A DNA stretch of 64,000 nt from Hymenobacter armeniacus (GTDB taxonomy: Bacteria > Bacteroidota > Bacteroidia > Cytophagales > Hymenobacteraceae). Where the stretch lies: contig NZ_JACXAC010000003.1 of the NCBI RefSeq assembly GCF_014699055.1, positions 1 to 64,000 on the forward strand, in the 5' to 3' direction. How positions within the stretch are numbered: the stretch's first letter is position 1; each line of letters begins with the position of its first letter. The translations under genes and the position numbers were made by a program. Under the pieces are notes generated by a model. The model saw nothing but the letters and a program-made list of their open reading frames with translations, did not search any database and was not told the DNA's origin. This document shows, piece by piece, positions 62,591 to 64,000 of the stretch.

Positions 62591-64000
62591 CTACTGCCAG
62601 GACGTGAATGCGTCGGGCCAGCTTCGGATGCAGTTGTTCGCGTACTTGCTGCAAGTACTCCGGTCGATTGCGCACCTGCCGTTGAGCGACGGCGATAACC
62701 ACCTCCTCGTAGAGGTGCAGGCCCTCGACGCGATGATTGAGCTTATGGGCTAAACGCACCGGGTCGTGGTAGTCCTTGACATCAATGCCGAAGCGCAGGC
62801 CAACGGCTACGTCGCACTTGTCTTCAAACGGATAGAGGTGGACCTCTTCCGCCGGGCTGAAAATCGCGGACAGTTCCCTGTACAGGCGCAACTCTTCAAG
62901 AGCCGGGCTGCACCAGTATTGTAATAGTTCTGGCCGGGCCAGGTATGTGTCGCCCAATTTTAGGGGGTTGGGCGTAGCTTGAGGCTGCGGGTGCATGGCG
63001 CGGCAACCGCTGAGCTGGCACTGTAGAGCGCTGCCATGACGGCTATCTGCCGGATGCACCAGCGGAGCCCGGCAATGGCCACAGCGGGGGATATACCCTT
63101 GCCGGTTGGCCAGGTGAGCATGGACTGGTTCGTAGGAAACGCGCAGCCAGTCAGTAATCTCTTTATTTAACAGCGGGTGTCGGTAGACAGTAGCTAGTTC
63201 TGACCAAGTGGCCATGGGGTGAGTTGCCACGAACTGCCGGACCAGGGTATAGGCCGCCGGTCGGTCGGTGTCATCGAGTTTATCGAGGCCAGTCCGCAGT
63301 TGCTTATAAAGCTGCTTTTCAACAATGTCGGCTAGGTGACCGCCTAACTCTGCTAAATCGCCACACTCTTGAGTGGGTACATGGTATTCCTGATTGATAA
63401 GTACTACACTGGCATACCGTTCATCGGTTTGGAGAGGCAGGGGGGCCCAGTCACGTAGAGGGCGAGTGCAAAAGGCGAGTAATTCATGTACGCTAGCGCA
63501 TACGTCGACTTGTCCACTGCCAATGGCCAAGCGTGCCAGGTGCGTCTGCGCTTGACGTAACTCAAGCGGAATCGCTGTTGCCGCAATTTGGGGATTTGGA
63601 TGGCTTAATCCTACGCCCACAGGATACCCTGCCCGCACCGCTTGAAACTGTTTTAGGATACCGTAAGCCAGCAAAATAGCGGCTTGTTCTACTCGTTGAG
63701 CAGAAGGGCTGTCTGAGAGCTCAATTCGGGCTTTTTGTGTTAAAGCCGCAGCCAAGTCTTCCATGCCAAGTTCCCGGAGGCGGGCAACAATGGTGCTCAT
63801 ATTGACCGCTTCCTTTCGCTGCCAGCTCACGTAAGCCGCTTCCAGTACATTGTACCCTGTGAATTGGCGTCCTACGCGAGTAAGTATGCCTTCCTGACGC
63901 CATTTGCGCATAGCCCGTTCAGTAGGAGCCAGTACCCCCGGGCGATAATGTAGCAGGACTTCCGTTACTTCGTACGTAGCCTCGGCTGGGCTGCCACGCC
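62547..64000 (-). CDS. PD-(D/E)xK nuclease-like protein of the pPIWI-RE cassette, 5' end outside window
   Basis: The frame stays open to the right edge, so the N-terminus is missing and about 483 residues are visible. The visible N-terminal part is helical and HTH-like (APTERAMRKWRQEGILTRVG). A zinc-ribbon-like pair, RCGHC and CQLSGC, lies near 63070-63090 and 63005-63025. The nuclease-like core is CDVAVGLRFGIDVKDYHD at about 62764-62820, in which the D...D-x-K pattern (C-D-V-A-V then I-D-V-K) fits a restriction-endonuclease fold. The adjacent HKLNHRVEGLHLYEEVVIAVAQRQ continues that fold. The 3' end overlaps the helicase start by 44 bases. It should supply DNA cleavage. Identity as the REase partner of pPIWI-RE rests on this layout and context. 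Confidence 0.7.
   Translation of the reverse strand, partial: RGSPAEATYEVTEVLLHYRPGVLAPTERAMRKWRQEGILTRVGRQFTGYNVLEAAYVSWQRKEAVNMSTIVARLRELGMEDLAAALTQKARIELSDSPSAQRVEQAAILLAYGILKQFQAVRAGYPVGVGLSHPNPQIAATAIPLELRQAQTHLARLAIGSGQVDVCASVHELLAFCTRPLRDWAPLPLQTDERYASVVLINQEYHVPTQECGDLAELGGHLADIVEKQLYKQLRTGLDKLDDTDRPAAYTLVRQFVATHPMATWSELATVYRHPLLNKEITDWLRVSYEPVHAHLANRQGYIPRCGHCRAPLVHPADSRHGSALQCQLSGCRAMHPQPQATPNPLKLGDTYLARPELLQYWCSPALEELRLYRELSAIFSPAEEVHLYPFEDKCDVAVGLRFGIDVKDYHDPVRLAHKLNHRVEGLHLYEEVVIAVAQRQVRNRPEYLQQVREQLHPKLARRIHVLAVDDLIHILRTRGRLD

Overview
The window reads as a chromosomal segment of a high-GC Bacteroidota, most like Hymenobacter or a close relative in the Hymenobacteraceae. The grounds are type IX secretion (T9SS) sorting tails on exported proteins, a SusC/SusD pair, LytTR and PAS-kinase signalling, a TTG-N20-TATATTTG promoter of the Bacteroidota type, and strongly GC-rich codon use. 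This is inferred from gene content only. No rRNA, tRNA or CRISPR array was seen.

Layout. (1) 1-7.3 kb holds three large exported proteins: a left-truncated modular T9SS protein, an SGNH-type hydrolase, and a 1553-residue PQQ-type sugar dehydrogenase with PKD, InlB-like repeats and a T9SS tail. (2) 7.5-19.6 kb is a minus-strand sugar and glycan block. It has a polyprenyl-phosphate sugar transferase, a WecG/TagA glycosyltransferase, glucose-1-phosphate cytidylyltransferase, an SDR, an RmlC-like epimerase, a lipoprotein, a sugar C-methyltransferase, a DUF4910 peptidase-like protein, a GSA-type aminotransferase, a methyltransferase and an ATP-grasp enzyme. It looks like a machine for a branched, CDP-linked deoxysugar. 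(3) 20-23 kb is a secreted beta-helix/malectin-like protein bracketed by terminators. (4) 23.8-36.8 kb is the main exopolysaccharide operon, read leftward: Wza lipoprotein, Wzc tyrosine kinase, Wzx flippase, Wzy-like polymerase and six glycosyltransferases, with many 4-base ATGA overlaps. (5) 37.2-44.5 kb is signalling: a LytTR regulator with a good promoter next to the exopolysaccharide operon, a hybrid kinase, a multi-PAS kinase and a CheY-like receiver. (6) 44.6-53 kb holds a decayed serine hydrolase and a SusC-SusD-sodium symporter-phosphoesterase-like operon. (7) 53.6-64 kb is a lower-GC accessory region. It holds a DUF4209/HEPN-like gene flanked by two 117-bp imperfect direct repeats, then a pPIWI-RE type cassette: a PIWI/RNase H-fold protein, an XPD/DinG-like Fe-S helicase, and a PD-(D/E)xK nuclease-like protein that runs off the right edge.

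The most notable content is the pPIWI-RE cassette. It belongs to a family predicted by comparative genomics to act in conflict with plasmids or phages, and it is little studied experimentally. The adjacent HEPN-like gene and the direct repeats may mark a swappable accessory slot. Other points for follow-up are MITE/REP-like inverted repeats flanking single genes, an operator-like dyad on the LytTR promoter, a 768-bp tandem duplication inside the malectin-like gene, and a phosphoesterase-like protein lacking the canonical D-x-H motif.
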